Assembly (NCBI RefSeq): GCF_014200395.1 | Contig: NZ_JACHBS010000001.1 | Location: 1,116,001-1,180,000, forward strand | From: Microcella frigidaquae | GTDB lineage: Bacteria; Actinomycetota; Actinomycetes; Actinomycetales; Microbacteriaceae | Length of the DNA stretch: 64,000 bases | Direction: 5' to 3' | Notes under the pieces: generated by a model | Database searches by the model: none | Seen by the model: only the letters and a program-made list of their open reading frames with translations | Told to the model about the DNA's origin: nothing | Program-made: the position numbers and the translations under genes | Part shown: in pieces, positions 31,896 through 41,716 of the stretch | Numbering within the stretch: position 1 is the stretch's first letter | Layout of the letters: the number at the start of each line of letters is the position of its first letter

Positions 31896-32213
31896 ATGGA
31901 GATCACGCTGCAGTACTTCACTGGTTGCCCGAATTGGTCGATTGCCGCCGAGCGCTTGGCGACGATCGCCTCCGAACGCCCCGACATCACCGTTCTTCAC
32001 CGGCTCGTCGAAACGTTCGATGACGCGGAGAAGCTCGGCTTCCGCGGCTCGCCCAGCATTCTCGTCGACGGAGTGGACCCGTTCGCCGACTCGTCGGCAC
32101 CCGTCGGCCTGGCCTGCCGTGTGTACAGCACACCCGCAGGTCGCGCTGGCGCCCCCACTCTGGAACAACTGCGCATGGCGATCACCGCACAGCACGATGG
32201 AGTCGCACTGTGA
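31896..32213 (+). CDS. Thioredoxin-fold-like protein of the mer-type operon
   Basis: 105 residues. It begins with a strand and a single-Cys motif (LQYFTGCPNWSIAAERL), then FRGSPSILVDGVDPFA (cis-Pro type loop), GLACRVYSTPAGRAG and a final helix. The fold order is that of thioredoxin/DsbA-like proteins with one Cys in place of CxxC. Related genes are often found beside mercury-type operons and are sometimes labelled as alkylmercury lyase-like, but the MerB catalytic Cys/Asp set is not seen. It overlaps the reductase gene by four bases (GTGA). Confidence 0.7.
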   Translation: MEITLQYFTGCPNWSIAAERLATIASERPDITVLHRLVETFDDAEKLGFRGSPSILVDGVDPFADSSAPVGLACRVYSTPAGRAGAPTLEQLRMAITAQHDGVAL

Positions 32214-33562
32214 ACGCGGAGTACGACCTGTTCGTCATCGGTGCCGGGATGGCAGGGACCACTGCGGCCAACCGCTGCGCGTCCCAAGGCTGGAAAGTCG
32301 GCATCGTCGACACCCTTCCCTACGGAGGCACCTGCGCTCTTCGCGGCTGCGACCCCAAGAAAATTCTCCGCCGAGGCGCCGAAATCATCGACGATGCACG
32401 CCTCATGCACGGCAAAGGCGTTAACCAGAATGGCCTCACACTCGATTGGCCCGCCCTCATGCGGCACAAGCACGGCTTCACCGACGATATTCCAGGCGCC
32501 ATGGAGTCCACGCTGAAACGGAACGGTGTGTCCACGTTCCACGGCGATGCCCGATTCGTCAGCCGCCATCACGTCGACATCAACGGCGAACAGCATTCCG
32601 CAGCACGATTTCTCATCGCCACCGGAGCCCGCCCTCGGCCGCTCGAGTTCTCCGGCCAGGAGCTTCTGGTCGACAGCACCGAATTCCTGAACCTCGAAGC
32701 GCTGCCCAGAAGAATCGTGTTCGTCGGCGGCGGGTTTGTTTCCTTCGAGTTGGCGCACATCGCAGCGCGCGCTGGCGTGGAGTGCGTGATCATCGACCAC
32801 GGCACAAAGCCGCTGCGCGCATTCGACCCGGACCTCGTAGATCTGCTTGTGCGCCGCAGCGAACAGGCTGGAATACGAGTGCACCACAGCACCTCCGTGA
32901 GCGCAGTCACGCACACCTCCACGGGCTTTCACGTTGCAATCGAGCGGGACCGCGCGACGTCCAACATCGACGCCGACCTTGTGGTGCACGGAGCGGGCCG
33001 CGTACCCAACTTCGACGGCCTCGATCTGGAGGCAGCCGATATCGCGCACGGGCCACAGGGCATTGACGTCTTCGGGCACTTGCAGAGCCGTAGCAATCCG
33101 TACGTCTATGCAGCAGGTGACGCGGCGGGCACCCCGGGCGAACGCCTGACGCCGGTGGCCGTCGTCGAAGGTAAGGTCGCCGCATCCAACATGCTCAAAG
33201 GCATCGAGACCGTGCCCGACTACGCCGGCGTGCCCTCGACGGTGTTTACGATTCCAGAACTAAACCGGGTCGGGATGCTCGAACAAGAAGCTGCACGCGA
33301 TGGTCGAGAGATTTCTGTGCGCTACCACGACACCAGCGGCTGGTACAGCAATTACCGAATCGGTGAGACTACCGCCGCCACGAAGGTGATCGTAGATCCA
33401 GCGACCGACTTGATTCTCGGGGCGCACCTACTCGGCCCAGGCTATTCAGAAGTGATCAACACGTTTGGCCTCGCCATCAAGCTCGGACTCACCACCCGAC
33501 AGCTGAAGTCCGTGACGGCCACCTATCCTTCCGTCGGCTCCGACCTCGGCTCCATGTTCTGA
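32210..33562 (+). CDS. FAD/NAD(P)-dependent disulfide oxidoreductase, mercuric-reductase-like
   Basis: The GTG start gives 450 residues. FAD motif GAGMAGTTAANRCA, redox pair in GGTCALRGCDPKK (CxxxxC), NAD(P) motif FVGGGFVSFELAHIAARAG, second FAD motif YAAGDAAG, and the C-terminal dimer domain. The terminal Cys-Cys pair that defines MerA is absent (the end reads SDLGSMF), as is the N-terminal heavy-metal domain; the usual HPTxxE His/Glu pair near the C-terminus is also replaced by TYPSVGSD. It may therefore reduce a low-molecular disulfide or another metal complex rather than Hg2+. Transcription is presumably MerR-controlled. Confidence 0.85.
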   Translation: MNAEYDLFVIGAGMAGTTAANRCASQGWKVGIVDTLPYGGTCALRGCDPKKILRRGAEIIDDARLMHGKGVNQNGLTLDWPALMRHKHGFTDDIPGAMESTLKRNGVSTFHGDARFVSRHHVDINGEQHSAARFLIATGARPRPLEFSGQELLVDSTEFLNLEALPRRIVFVGGGFVSFELAHIAARAGVECVIIDHGTKPLRAFDPDLVDLLVRRSEQAGIRVHHSTSVSAVTHTSTGFHVAIERDRATSNIDADLVVHGAGRVPNFDGLDLEAADIAHGPQGIDVFGHLQSRSNPYVYAAGDAAGTPGERLTPVAVVEGKVAASNMLKGIETVPDYAGVPSTVFTIPELNRVGMLEQEAARDGREISVRYHDTSGWYSNYRIGETTAATKVIVDPATDLILGAHLLGPGYSEVINTFGLAIKLGLTTRQLKSVTATYPSVGSDLGSMF

Positions 33563-33623
33563 CAAATGCGATCCCGAGCGGCGCCGAAAGGCGTACAACA
33601 CTGCTGATGAAAACCCGTTCAGA

Positions 33624-33646
33624 TATTCCGGTCGGATATTCCGGTC
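33624..33646. repeat. Module-end iterons before HTH copy 5 (inverted orientation)
   Basis: Two copies of TATTCCGGTC, 13 bp apart, are the complement of the GACCGGAATA core found at the other junctions. They end just before the GTG of HTH copy 5. The period is the same but the orientation is reversed. Confidence 0.65.
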
Positions 33647-33647
33647 G

Positions 33648-34085
33648 GTGCACCTGCTACAGGTTTACTCGAACCCCGCACCAGGTGTCACCACACCTCA
33701 GAACCTACTCTTCCGATCGGAGTCACGTGAGCCGCAGCAGGCCAGCAGCTCGCCCAGCCGGCGAGCACGTCAGCTTCGAGCGCATGAAGTCGACCTCGTC
33801 GTGACTCGCTACCTCACTGTCCGCAACATCCGAACCGTTGCCAGAGATCTCCAGATGTCCCGCACGACTGTCGCACGCATCCTCACCGAACACGGAATCG
33901 ACGCATCCCGCAGAATGACCGACGCACAGATCTCCGCTGCAGCCGCGCTCTACGGACAAGGGCTCTCGAGCGCCGCCATCGGACAGCGGCTGGGATTCGA
34001 CAACCACACGATCTTGAAAGCGTTGCGAGCTCGCAGCGTTGCGATCAGACCGGCAGTCCACCAACAGCCGAATCGAACGGACTGA
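33648..34085 (+). CDS. Dual helix-turn-helix protein, copy 5 (module-opening gene)
   Basis: 145 residues with the same leader, first HTH VRNIRTVARDLQMSRTTVAR and second HTH YGQGLSSAAIGQRLGFDNHT, ending in IRPAVHQQPNRTD. No Shine-Dalgarno. It opens the module that holds the RHS locus. Confidence 0.75.
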   Translation: MHLLQVYSNPAPGVTTPQNLLFRSESREPQQASSSPSRRARQLRAHEVDLVVTRYLTVRNIRTVARDLQMSRTTVARILTEHGIDASRRMTDAQISAAAALYGQGLSSAAIGQRLGFDNHTILKALRARSVAIRPAVHQQPNRTD

Positions 34086-34189
34086 AGTGGAAAAGACACT
34101 TCAACATTCACCAGTCTCCACGATCGTGACCCGAGGAGCTTTCAAAGAGATGAATTCGTCGCTGCAGTCGCGACAGGGCTAATGCGCAG

Positions 34190-34351
34190 TCAGGCTAGGA
34201 CGGCGACCAGGTGCTCTCCTTCAGGTTGCCCCCGAAGCGCCTGTTCCAAGTTCCATGTGTGCCGCTCGTTGTCTTCGAACACCTCCAGGAGACGAACGAT
34301 TGCCTCAGCCGGCTCGTAGCTACTGAACTGCTTAAGCTCACGCGCCGACAC
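34190..34351 (-). pseudogene. Fragment of an unknown gene (C-terminal end)
   Basis: 53 codons on the minus strand (SARELKQFSSYEPAEAIVRL and onward) read as a helical, well-composed protein end. The frame is cut at its 5' side exactly where the truncated HTH copy 6 begins. The two fragments meet at one junction, which looks like a recombination scar. No family is recognised. The rest of 34086-34352 shows no gene. Confidence 0.35.
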
Positions 34352-34352
34352 G

Positions 34353-34631
34353 ATGAGCGAAGTTCGAGTTGTCTCTGCCGAGGTCGTGCTCTCGCGCACA
34401 ACGGTGCCTCACAGCCTTGCCGAGCGCGGCATCGACACTTCACGCGGGATGAACGAGTCCCAGATTGCCCAAGCCGCCGAGTTCTACGGACGTGGGCTGT
34501 CCAGCGCCTCGATTGCAATTCAGCTTGGTCTCGAAAATCACACGATCTTGAATGCATTGCAAATCCGCGCTGTAGTGATTAGGCCATCAGCTGCTCGCAG
34601 AGAACTCCGCAACGAAGAAGGAAGCACATGA
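34353..34631 (+). pseudogene. Dual helix-turn-helix protein, copy 6, truncated
   Basis: 92 codons corresponding to the first HTH onward (VRVVSAEVVLSRTTVPHSLA, then YGRGLSSASIAIQLGLENHT). The leader and linker are missing, and both HTHs carry unusual changes (VPHSLA for VARIL). It is a degenerate remnant of the family, lacking the att-like start. Confidence 0.7.
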
Positions 34632-34671
34632 AGCTTCATCAACCTCTTTGCTCAAATCGATCACGCAGACT

Positions 34672-35208
34672 TCATTCGACGAGAATCCCCGCCTCGAGTA
34701 GGGCGCGCTCATGGTCAGCTCTGGTCAGCCTTGTTCCCCTCGGGTCGAAGAGAACAACGTCCAGGCAGCCATGTTCCCCAATGAATTCAACCCAACTCGG
34801 CCCCTGATCGCGCTCAGCATCAGAGGCGACGACTCTCGCAGAGACCAGGACAAGTCGCGCTTCCGATTCCTTTCCCTGGCCAATACGAACTATCCTCGGG
34901 CCGAGAGAGACCGCGCGCCAGGCCCAACCTGAGCCTCGAGATTGCCTTACCCGGCTCGGATACCACTGGGCACCATCGACCTCAGCCAAGCGCGCGGCCT
35001 CCTTGAGCGCGTCTCTCTTGGCAACGACACGAGCGATAACGTACAAAACGCCAAGCGCGATCATAAACAGTACGGGACCGAGATAAGGCCCCGCTTCCGG
35101 AACGAGGATGACCAGGAACTGCAAGCAGGCGAGTCCGACCAGAAGGACCGCTGCTGCTACAGCAATCAACCTTGAGCGCCTATGGTCGCCTCGATCTTTT
35201 CTCGCCAT
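34672..35208 (-). CDS. Two-helix membrane protein downstream of the RHS gene, candidate immunity protein
   Basis: 178 residues from ATG after AAAGGTGATGAA. Two adjacent spans (about 14-33 and 38-60: LIAVAAAVLLVGLACLQFLV and PVLFMIALGVLYVIARVV) are followed by a ~110-residue cytoplasmic domain (WVEFIGEHGCLDVVLFDPRG, then LTRADHERALLEAGIL). It starts 50 bp after the RHS stop on the same strand, the position typical of immunity genes of polymorphic toxins. The family itself is not recognised. Confidence 0.65.
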   Translation of the reverse strand: MARKDRGDHRRSRLIAVAAAVLLVGLACLQFLVILVPEAGPYLGPVLFMIALGVLYVIARVVAKRDALKEAARLAEVDGAQWYPSRVRQSRGSGWAWRAVSLGPRIVRIGQGKESEARLVLVSARVVASDAERDQGPSWVEFIGEHGCLDVVLFDPRGTRLTRADHERALLEAGILVE

Positions 35209-38200
35209 TTCATCACCTTTATCGAGTCCTGATTGAACGCTGCATTCGGAAAGGCTCGCTAGATTGCGGTCCGACCACGCTGAGCTGTCACGATAACTCG
35301 TGCGAATGACTGGCCCCATGTATTGAACACTGGTCGCTGTGCGGAGTGAAGTGGGCCTGGCCGAATCACTGGCCTACGAGAAACCATGTTGAGGAAGCTG
35401 AATCTCGCAGGCTGGAGCCGCGCCACATTCGCAACCCCCGCCCTTACGAGGCCACCAGCGGCCACCGTGGCCCCCTCCACGGCGCCACGTAGCAGGTGGT
35501 CGCCAAGATTCTCATCTTGATGATTCACCGCCCAGTTCGCCGCCCCCAGAGCTGTGCCGGCTACTGCGCCCGCAGCAATGCAAGTGATCGGGTTGGTACA
35601 TGCGACGACAAGCACAGCAGTCACGAGCACCGCGCGCACTAGCGGATTGTCGAGCGCCGCCTTTCCGAAGTCCAGTGCTGCCGTACCGAAGTCAGCCAGC
35701 GCATTCCCCACTGAGTCCCAGCTGAACATTCCGGTCAGGTCAAGCTTGTTGACTGGATCCGTCGGATACACATATGCGTTATCAACCCCACCCTCGATTG
35801 GGTCCACCGAGAGGAACCGTCCCAACGCCGGCACGTACACCCGTGCCCCCATCTCGATGACAGCCACCGACCCTTGATGCTCATACAGCTTCCGGTGTCC
35901 GCCGACGAACGCATAGTCCGCATCCCCTTCAGCGTTGTCGATCACCGTGTCATCCGCGGTCGCCGTGCCGATGCGCCCGGTGAGCGGGTCGATCGGCTGC
36001 CCCCATGGGTCATACCGGACGACGGTCGCGCTGCGAACGCCGTCGCCGTCGGCTTCGAGAATCACGCTGCCGAGCATGTTCGGATACGTCCACTGCTCAC
36101 GCGCGTTAGAACCCAGCACGAACCGCACAGCGGCACCGCCGGGAAGGGACACCGTGTACTCACGAACAGCCCCGGTGGCAGCATCCACCACCAAACCCGA
36201 CACATCAGCGGTCGCCGTGTGCGAGTACCGGGTTGTCTCCGTGTCGACATTGTTGACAGTCACCGTGCGCGACACGATCCGGTTCGTCGCATCACGCAGG
36301 TACGACACCTTCGTGGCGTCACTGCCTGCCGTGACCGTAGTCGACACGTGCCGATTGCTGAGGTCGAACACCAGCGACTGATCAGCCAACTTCGTGGTGT
36401 TGCCGCGCGCGTCATACGCCAACTCCGATGCCGCAAGGCCATCAGCGACCGGGTTCGCCTCCGGGATCAGATCTCCCGACACCACAGAACCCAGCAGCCG
36501 GTCGGCTGCGTCGTAGCAATAGGTCGTCGACGAGGTCGTCGTGGTCGGCACACCCTCCACCACGGTGGTGTGAGCATCACTGAACGTGGTGCGGTTACCG
36601 TTCGCACCCGCATTCGCTACCGCACCCGTGAAGCCGGAGCAGGCTGTGCCCGCCGAACCGAACCCATAGTTGAGCACATGATCAACTGCGCCATTCAGCG
36701 ACAGGGTCGCCTGCGTCATCCGGGATGCTCCATCGAACCGATACCACGAGCTGTAGCTTTGCGAGCCGGAGGTGACGGTGTTGGCGACGATGCGACCCGC
36801 ACGGGTGCGCTCAACCTGCTCCACCACCGACGCCTGCGGCTGACCGCCAGCTTGTGGGAATGCCCACTCCATCGACAGCGGCGCCCCCGACGGGGAGCGT
36901 TGCAGGCCCGTCAATGACGACCCGTTGCCGTAGGTCACACCGGTCAACTCACCGGTGTTGGGGTTGTAGGCGGCTGTTGCGAGGGGGCCCGGGTGCGCAG
37001 GAGTGGAGACAGTCAGCACCTTGCCGTCGACGTCGTAGTCGTAGTTGTAGACGATCGCCGCCCCGGAGGTGGGCGTGATCGTCGTTGTAAGCACGCGACC
37101 TGTCTGGGCTTCGAACGTCGGAGTCGTCACCACGCCCCACACGTCGGTGTAGGCGACAGTGCGACCGAGCAGGTCGACCCTGACAGTGATCGTTCCCGCC
37201 GAATCTGTCACGGACGACACCAAGGGGTCACCGGCGACGGCGTAGTTATTGGTCACCGTCCGCAGGTTCGGCGAGGCAACACCGACCGTGCTCGTGACCG
37301 TGCGTCCGCGCACATCGAAGGTGACGCACGACCACGGGTCAGACCCGGTCTTGCTGCCGACAACGCGACCGACCTTGTCGTAGATGAACCGAGTCGTCAC
37401 AGCTGGTCCGGAGGCAGGCGTGGGTCCGGTGATCTGCTTCAACATGCCGAACTGCGGTGTGTTCGACGGCAACCCGCAGTCGTTCGCGCCCGCTTGTTCG
37501 GTGTCGTTGTAGTAGACCGAGGTGGTGCGCGACGCGGTCCCTGACGGGAGGTCACGAGTCAGGCGTCGTAGCCAGGAGTTCGCCGCTGTCGTGGGTGTCT
37601 CGTAGCTCGTCGTCGTGGTGAGTGCCAAACCGCCCGGGTCAACCGTGGTCGCGGTCGGCGCCCCCAGCCAGGGTCGGTTGCCGTATGAGGTTGCCGTGGT
37701 GAGGTTGGTGACCGCCGTCGAGTCGATGGCGCTACCGGGCAGCACTTGGTCTCGCGTGAGGGTGGAGGTGACCAGGCCGAAGTCGGGCCGCAGTGCCGAG
37801 TCCGGAACGTTCACCCACGTTGACTCGGTCTCTTTCTTCCATTGCAACGTGAGCTCTGCATCGCCGGTGCGCTCGTAGAAGTCCAACCGGATGCGCCGTT
37901 GCTCGTTCGCAGCGATGCCCGTGAGTATCTGACTGTTGACTGTCGACGCGACCGCATCAACGGGGAAGTCGTTGATGATCAGGTTGTCATCAAGATAGAG
38001 GCGGCCGCCGCCATCCATAGTGGTGCGGAACTGCCAATTACCGGCGCTGGGGAACGTCACCACCCCGTGCATGCGCAAGGAGAAGTTGTCCGCCGACAAG
38101 CCAGTCACCGGTGAACCAGCGCCCCAGTCGCGGGAGGCCAGGTTGCCGGTGCCGCCAGAGAGGCCGAGGCCGAAGTCGAAGGGTCGGCCCGAGAAGGAGT

Positions 38201-41200
38201 TGGTGGCGAAGTACGTCACCTGCAGACCCTGCAGGCCTTCGTCGTATGAGGTCGTCGAGTGCGGCATCGTCGCACACCCTGCAGCCGAGGTCGGCGTGCG
38301 TTGCGAGGTGAAGCACGCGATCGGTGCCGGCCCGTACGAGTCGGTTGGCAGGTCGGTGTAGGAGTCGTAGATGGTGGTCGACATCCGCCCAGAGGCGTCG
38401 GTGCTGGATAGCAGCTGGTCCTCGCCACTCCACGTTTGGGATGACGTCAAACCCAAGGCCGACGTCGCTGATGTCGCTCGCCACCCGGAGTCATAGGTGA
38501 CTTCACGCGCATTCGTTCCCAGCGGACGGGAGCTCAAGTCAAGCCCTGCCACGTTCACCGCGGTCGCGCCTTCGGTGTAGGTGTAGGTCGTCTGCGGGCG
38601 AAGACTGGCGGTGGCTCCGTCTGGTGCGGGCAGGGTCACCGACGCGACCTTGGTGTTCTGGTACTCGATCGTTGTCGAAACGATGTTCTCAAGGGCCGTC
38701 CGCGTGGCGGGGTCTGCCGCGATCCAGTCGTTCACCAGCGGATCGATGATGGTTGTCAAGCGCCCATCGGTGTAACCGAAACGGACCCGCTCTCCTCCCG
38801 GGTCGCGGATTTCTGCGAGCTGACCGTGTTCGTTGTAGAACAACTGGGTCGAGTTGTCGACCAACTGGCCGTTGCCCACATCGACGCCACCGATTACATG
38901 GTCCGGGTACACGATCCGACACAAGAACCCGTCAGGCGGCGCAGCCAGCCCAGCAGCGTCAGGGTCTTCACAGGCAGAGTTTCCGGTGCCCGCGTCGGCC
39001 GGTCCGAGCCCTGGAATGTCGGAGATGACGTCCCCCTGATACACGAATCGCACCGCACGGTTCGTTCCACCGGCGACCGGGTCGCTGATCACACTGGGAA
39101 CCCCGTTAGCCCGATAGGTGATGGATGCTGTAGCTGGCTTCTTTGCATCCGCGACCGTCGTCACCGACGTCACCTTCCCCGAGGCATCGAACTGATGGAC
39201 GGTGCCACCTTCAGTCAGGGTGATGAGACCTGCCGCATCCAAAGCCAGCACCCCGTACTGTCCAGCCGGCGCTCGGAAGCCGCCGTCGGACTTGCGCGTG
39301 TAGGTGTGCACTCCGCCGGTGACATCAGTCAGGGTGACGGTTGAGCTGTTCTTCACCGCCGAAACGTACGAGCCGCCAGCGCCAGCGATCGGGCCCGAGT
39401 TCGACCAGCCTCCGGGCAGGTACTGGATGCGCTTGGTGAACCAGTCCGCAGGCACCGGCACACCCTCGGCAGGCAGGCCAGGACCCTTGACACGAAGCTG
39501 CAGAACAGCTGCGCCAAGTCGCTCGTAGTACTCAATCTTGATCTGCGTCGCCGAGCCCTGCTGCAAGGTCACCGGAGTGCCGAATTGGGTAACGGCCGGG
39601 GACGCGTTCCACTGATCCATCACATTCGGTGTGGTCGCATTCGAGTCAACCCAGATACGGACGCCGTCATCTCGGAAGGCACCGAATGTGTACTGGCCTG
39701 TGGTGGGAACGGTGACGAAACCCTCCCACCGAGCCATCCAGTGGTCCTCGGGCAGTCCGGGCGCAACCTCGTCCAAGGTGTTGAAGTCCACAACCGGGTC
39801 TGTCCGCGTCAAGATCGGAGTGCGCGAGCCGATCGCGAAAGTCGACGTCGACGTTTGGCCCGGATCCAGAGCGTTGTAGTAGGAACCGATGAGCCCCCGG
39901 TTGGCGTTCGGGTCGGCCTGAGAGTTGTAGCTGAACGCCAACCCCATCGGCCCACCCACCGACGTCACCGTCGGGGACGAAAACGACAAGGCGAGGTTTC
40001 CGTTCGCCAAGTTCACCGACGCAGGCCCGGCAGTGTCGAACGGCGACGGACCGGTGGTGCCCAATCGCATGTTCACGGTAAAGCGTCCGACCCACGGTTG
40101 CTCGATTTCATCGACGCCATCCGATGCCCACACCCGCCACGTGTATGACACTCCGTCTTGCAGTGACCCGGCTGGCGGCGTCCATGTCACGTCCATTCCG
40201 GGCATCGTGCTTGGCGCATCAAGCCAGCCGGAGTTCACCACGGTCCCCAACCGGCCATCGGCACCCGTGGCGACCACGAACCGGTAGCGCACCGGGATGG
40301 CACTGTCCGGGTCCGGAACATAGTCGACTCGGAACTGCGGACTCGTTGTTGTCACAACAGTCTCGTCAGCCGGCACAGAAGTCGACTGAGGGATGTCTGG
40401 TGTGGCCTGCGTCACGAAGTGCCACGCCGTATTTGTCATCGGGTCACTTTGGGTGTCATTGCCAAGTTGACCGTCATTGCCATCTTTCACCATCACCCGA
40501 TATCGGTATGCGGTGTTTGACTCCAAAGCGTTCGAGGGAATCTTGAAGACCCCGGAGTTCACCCATCCCGTGTCGTAGTCGATGGTGGCGAACGTGCCCG
40601 CGCCTGCGCCGTTTCCGACGCCTCCGGTCTTCTCGAACTGATAGCGGAACTGCAACGCGGTACCACTGTTGGTGCTGCCGGTGGCATGCATTTCGGGAGA
40701 ACGAGGAGCCGTCACACCGCCGGTCGGGGTGGGCGACGTCACGCCGGTGACCGCGGGGTAGTTCGCGTACACCACCACCAGGGACGAGTTCGCCCCCTTG
40801 TAGCTGTACCCCGTGTTCGCTTCGGCGCTGCTGCGGAACCCAACCCAGCGGGTGTAGGTACCATTGCGCACCCAGCCCGCAATCGTTGAGTCAAGACCGT
40901 CCTCTGTGTTGCTGCTCGCTGATGCGCTTCCGCCACAGAGAGTGAACGACGAGACAGTTGACCCGTAACTGGAGACACTGGTCGGGTTGGAGGATCCGGA
41001 CCCGAGGTAGCCAACCTGACACGTCGTCGTGCCAGTTGTGTAGCCGAGGCTCATGGCGGTGTCCACGACGTACTTGCCCGCAATGTTGTTGAGCGGATAC
41101 TGCGCCCAACCCCGCCAATACAAGGCTTGGTTCGCCTGCCAAGGATTGCCGAACCACGTCGCGCCCGACTGCACAACACCGTCAGACTTGTATGAGCGGC

Positions 41201-41716
41201 GGTTGCTCGGCCCCCACGACGTTGACGGGTCAACATGTACCGGATACACCCGCTCCGGATCGGTCAACCATGCCTGGTCCGGCTCAAGAGTGAACAGCCA
41301 GTCATCCCTCAGCCGCTCGACGGTGGCGTCGACGATCGCCATCGCGGGCTCTCGCACCCCGTTGATGCCGGCCGAATCCCACATCACCGGTGTCGGAATC
41401 GAAAACCGCACCTCGCCCGTGTCATCGCGAAGCACAAACCCGCCAGCGCCGTCCCCGTCGACCGTGAGTCCCGGAGCGGTCAGTAGCCACTCGTACTGCG
41501 GAGCATCCGCCGGAGGCTCCTGCACGACCATGACTTCCTTGACTGCGGACGGCTCAATGTCGTACACGAGGTCAACCCCGTCGAGAACATCCTGGAATCG
41601 GACCGGGCCTTGCTCCCCATCGGCCGATACACCCACGGCGCCCTTCTTTGTCGCCGCGCCGATCAGCCGCCACGACACCGCGAACTCGCCGTCAGACACT
41701 GAGAGCACTTGGCCGT

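Noticed and set aside
31896..32213. Calling the small Cys protein merB
   Set aside because: The catalytic Cys/Cys/Asp set of organomercurial lyase is not visible and the protein is far too short.
32210..33562. Calling the oxidoreductase merA
   Set aside because: The terminal Cys-Cys pair and the N-terminal metal domain of MerA are absent.
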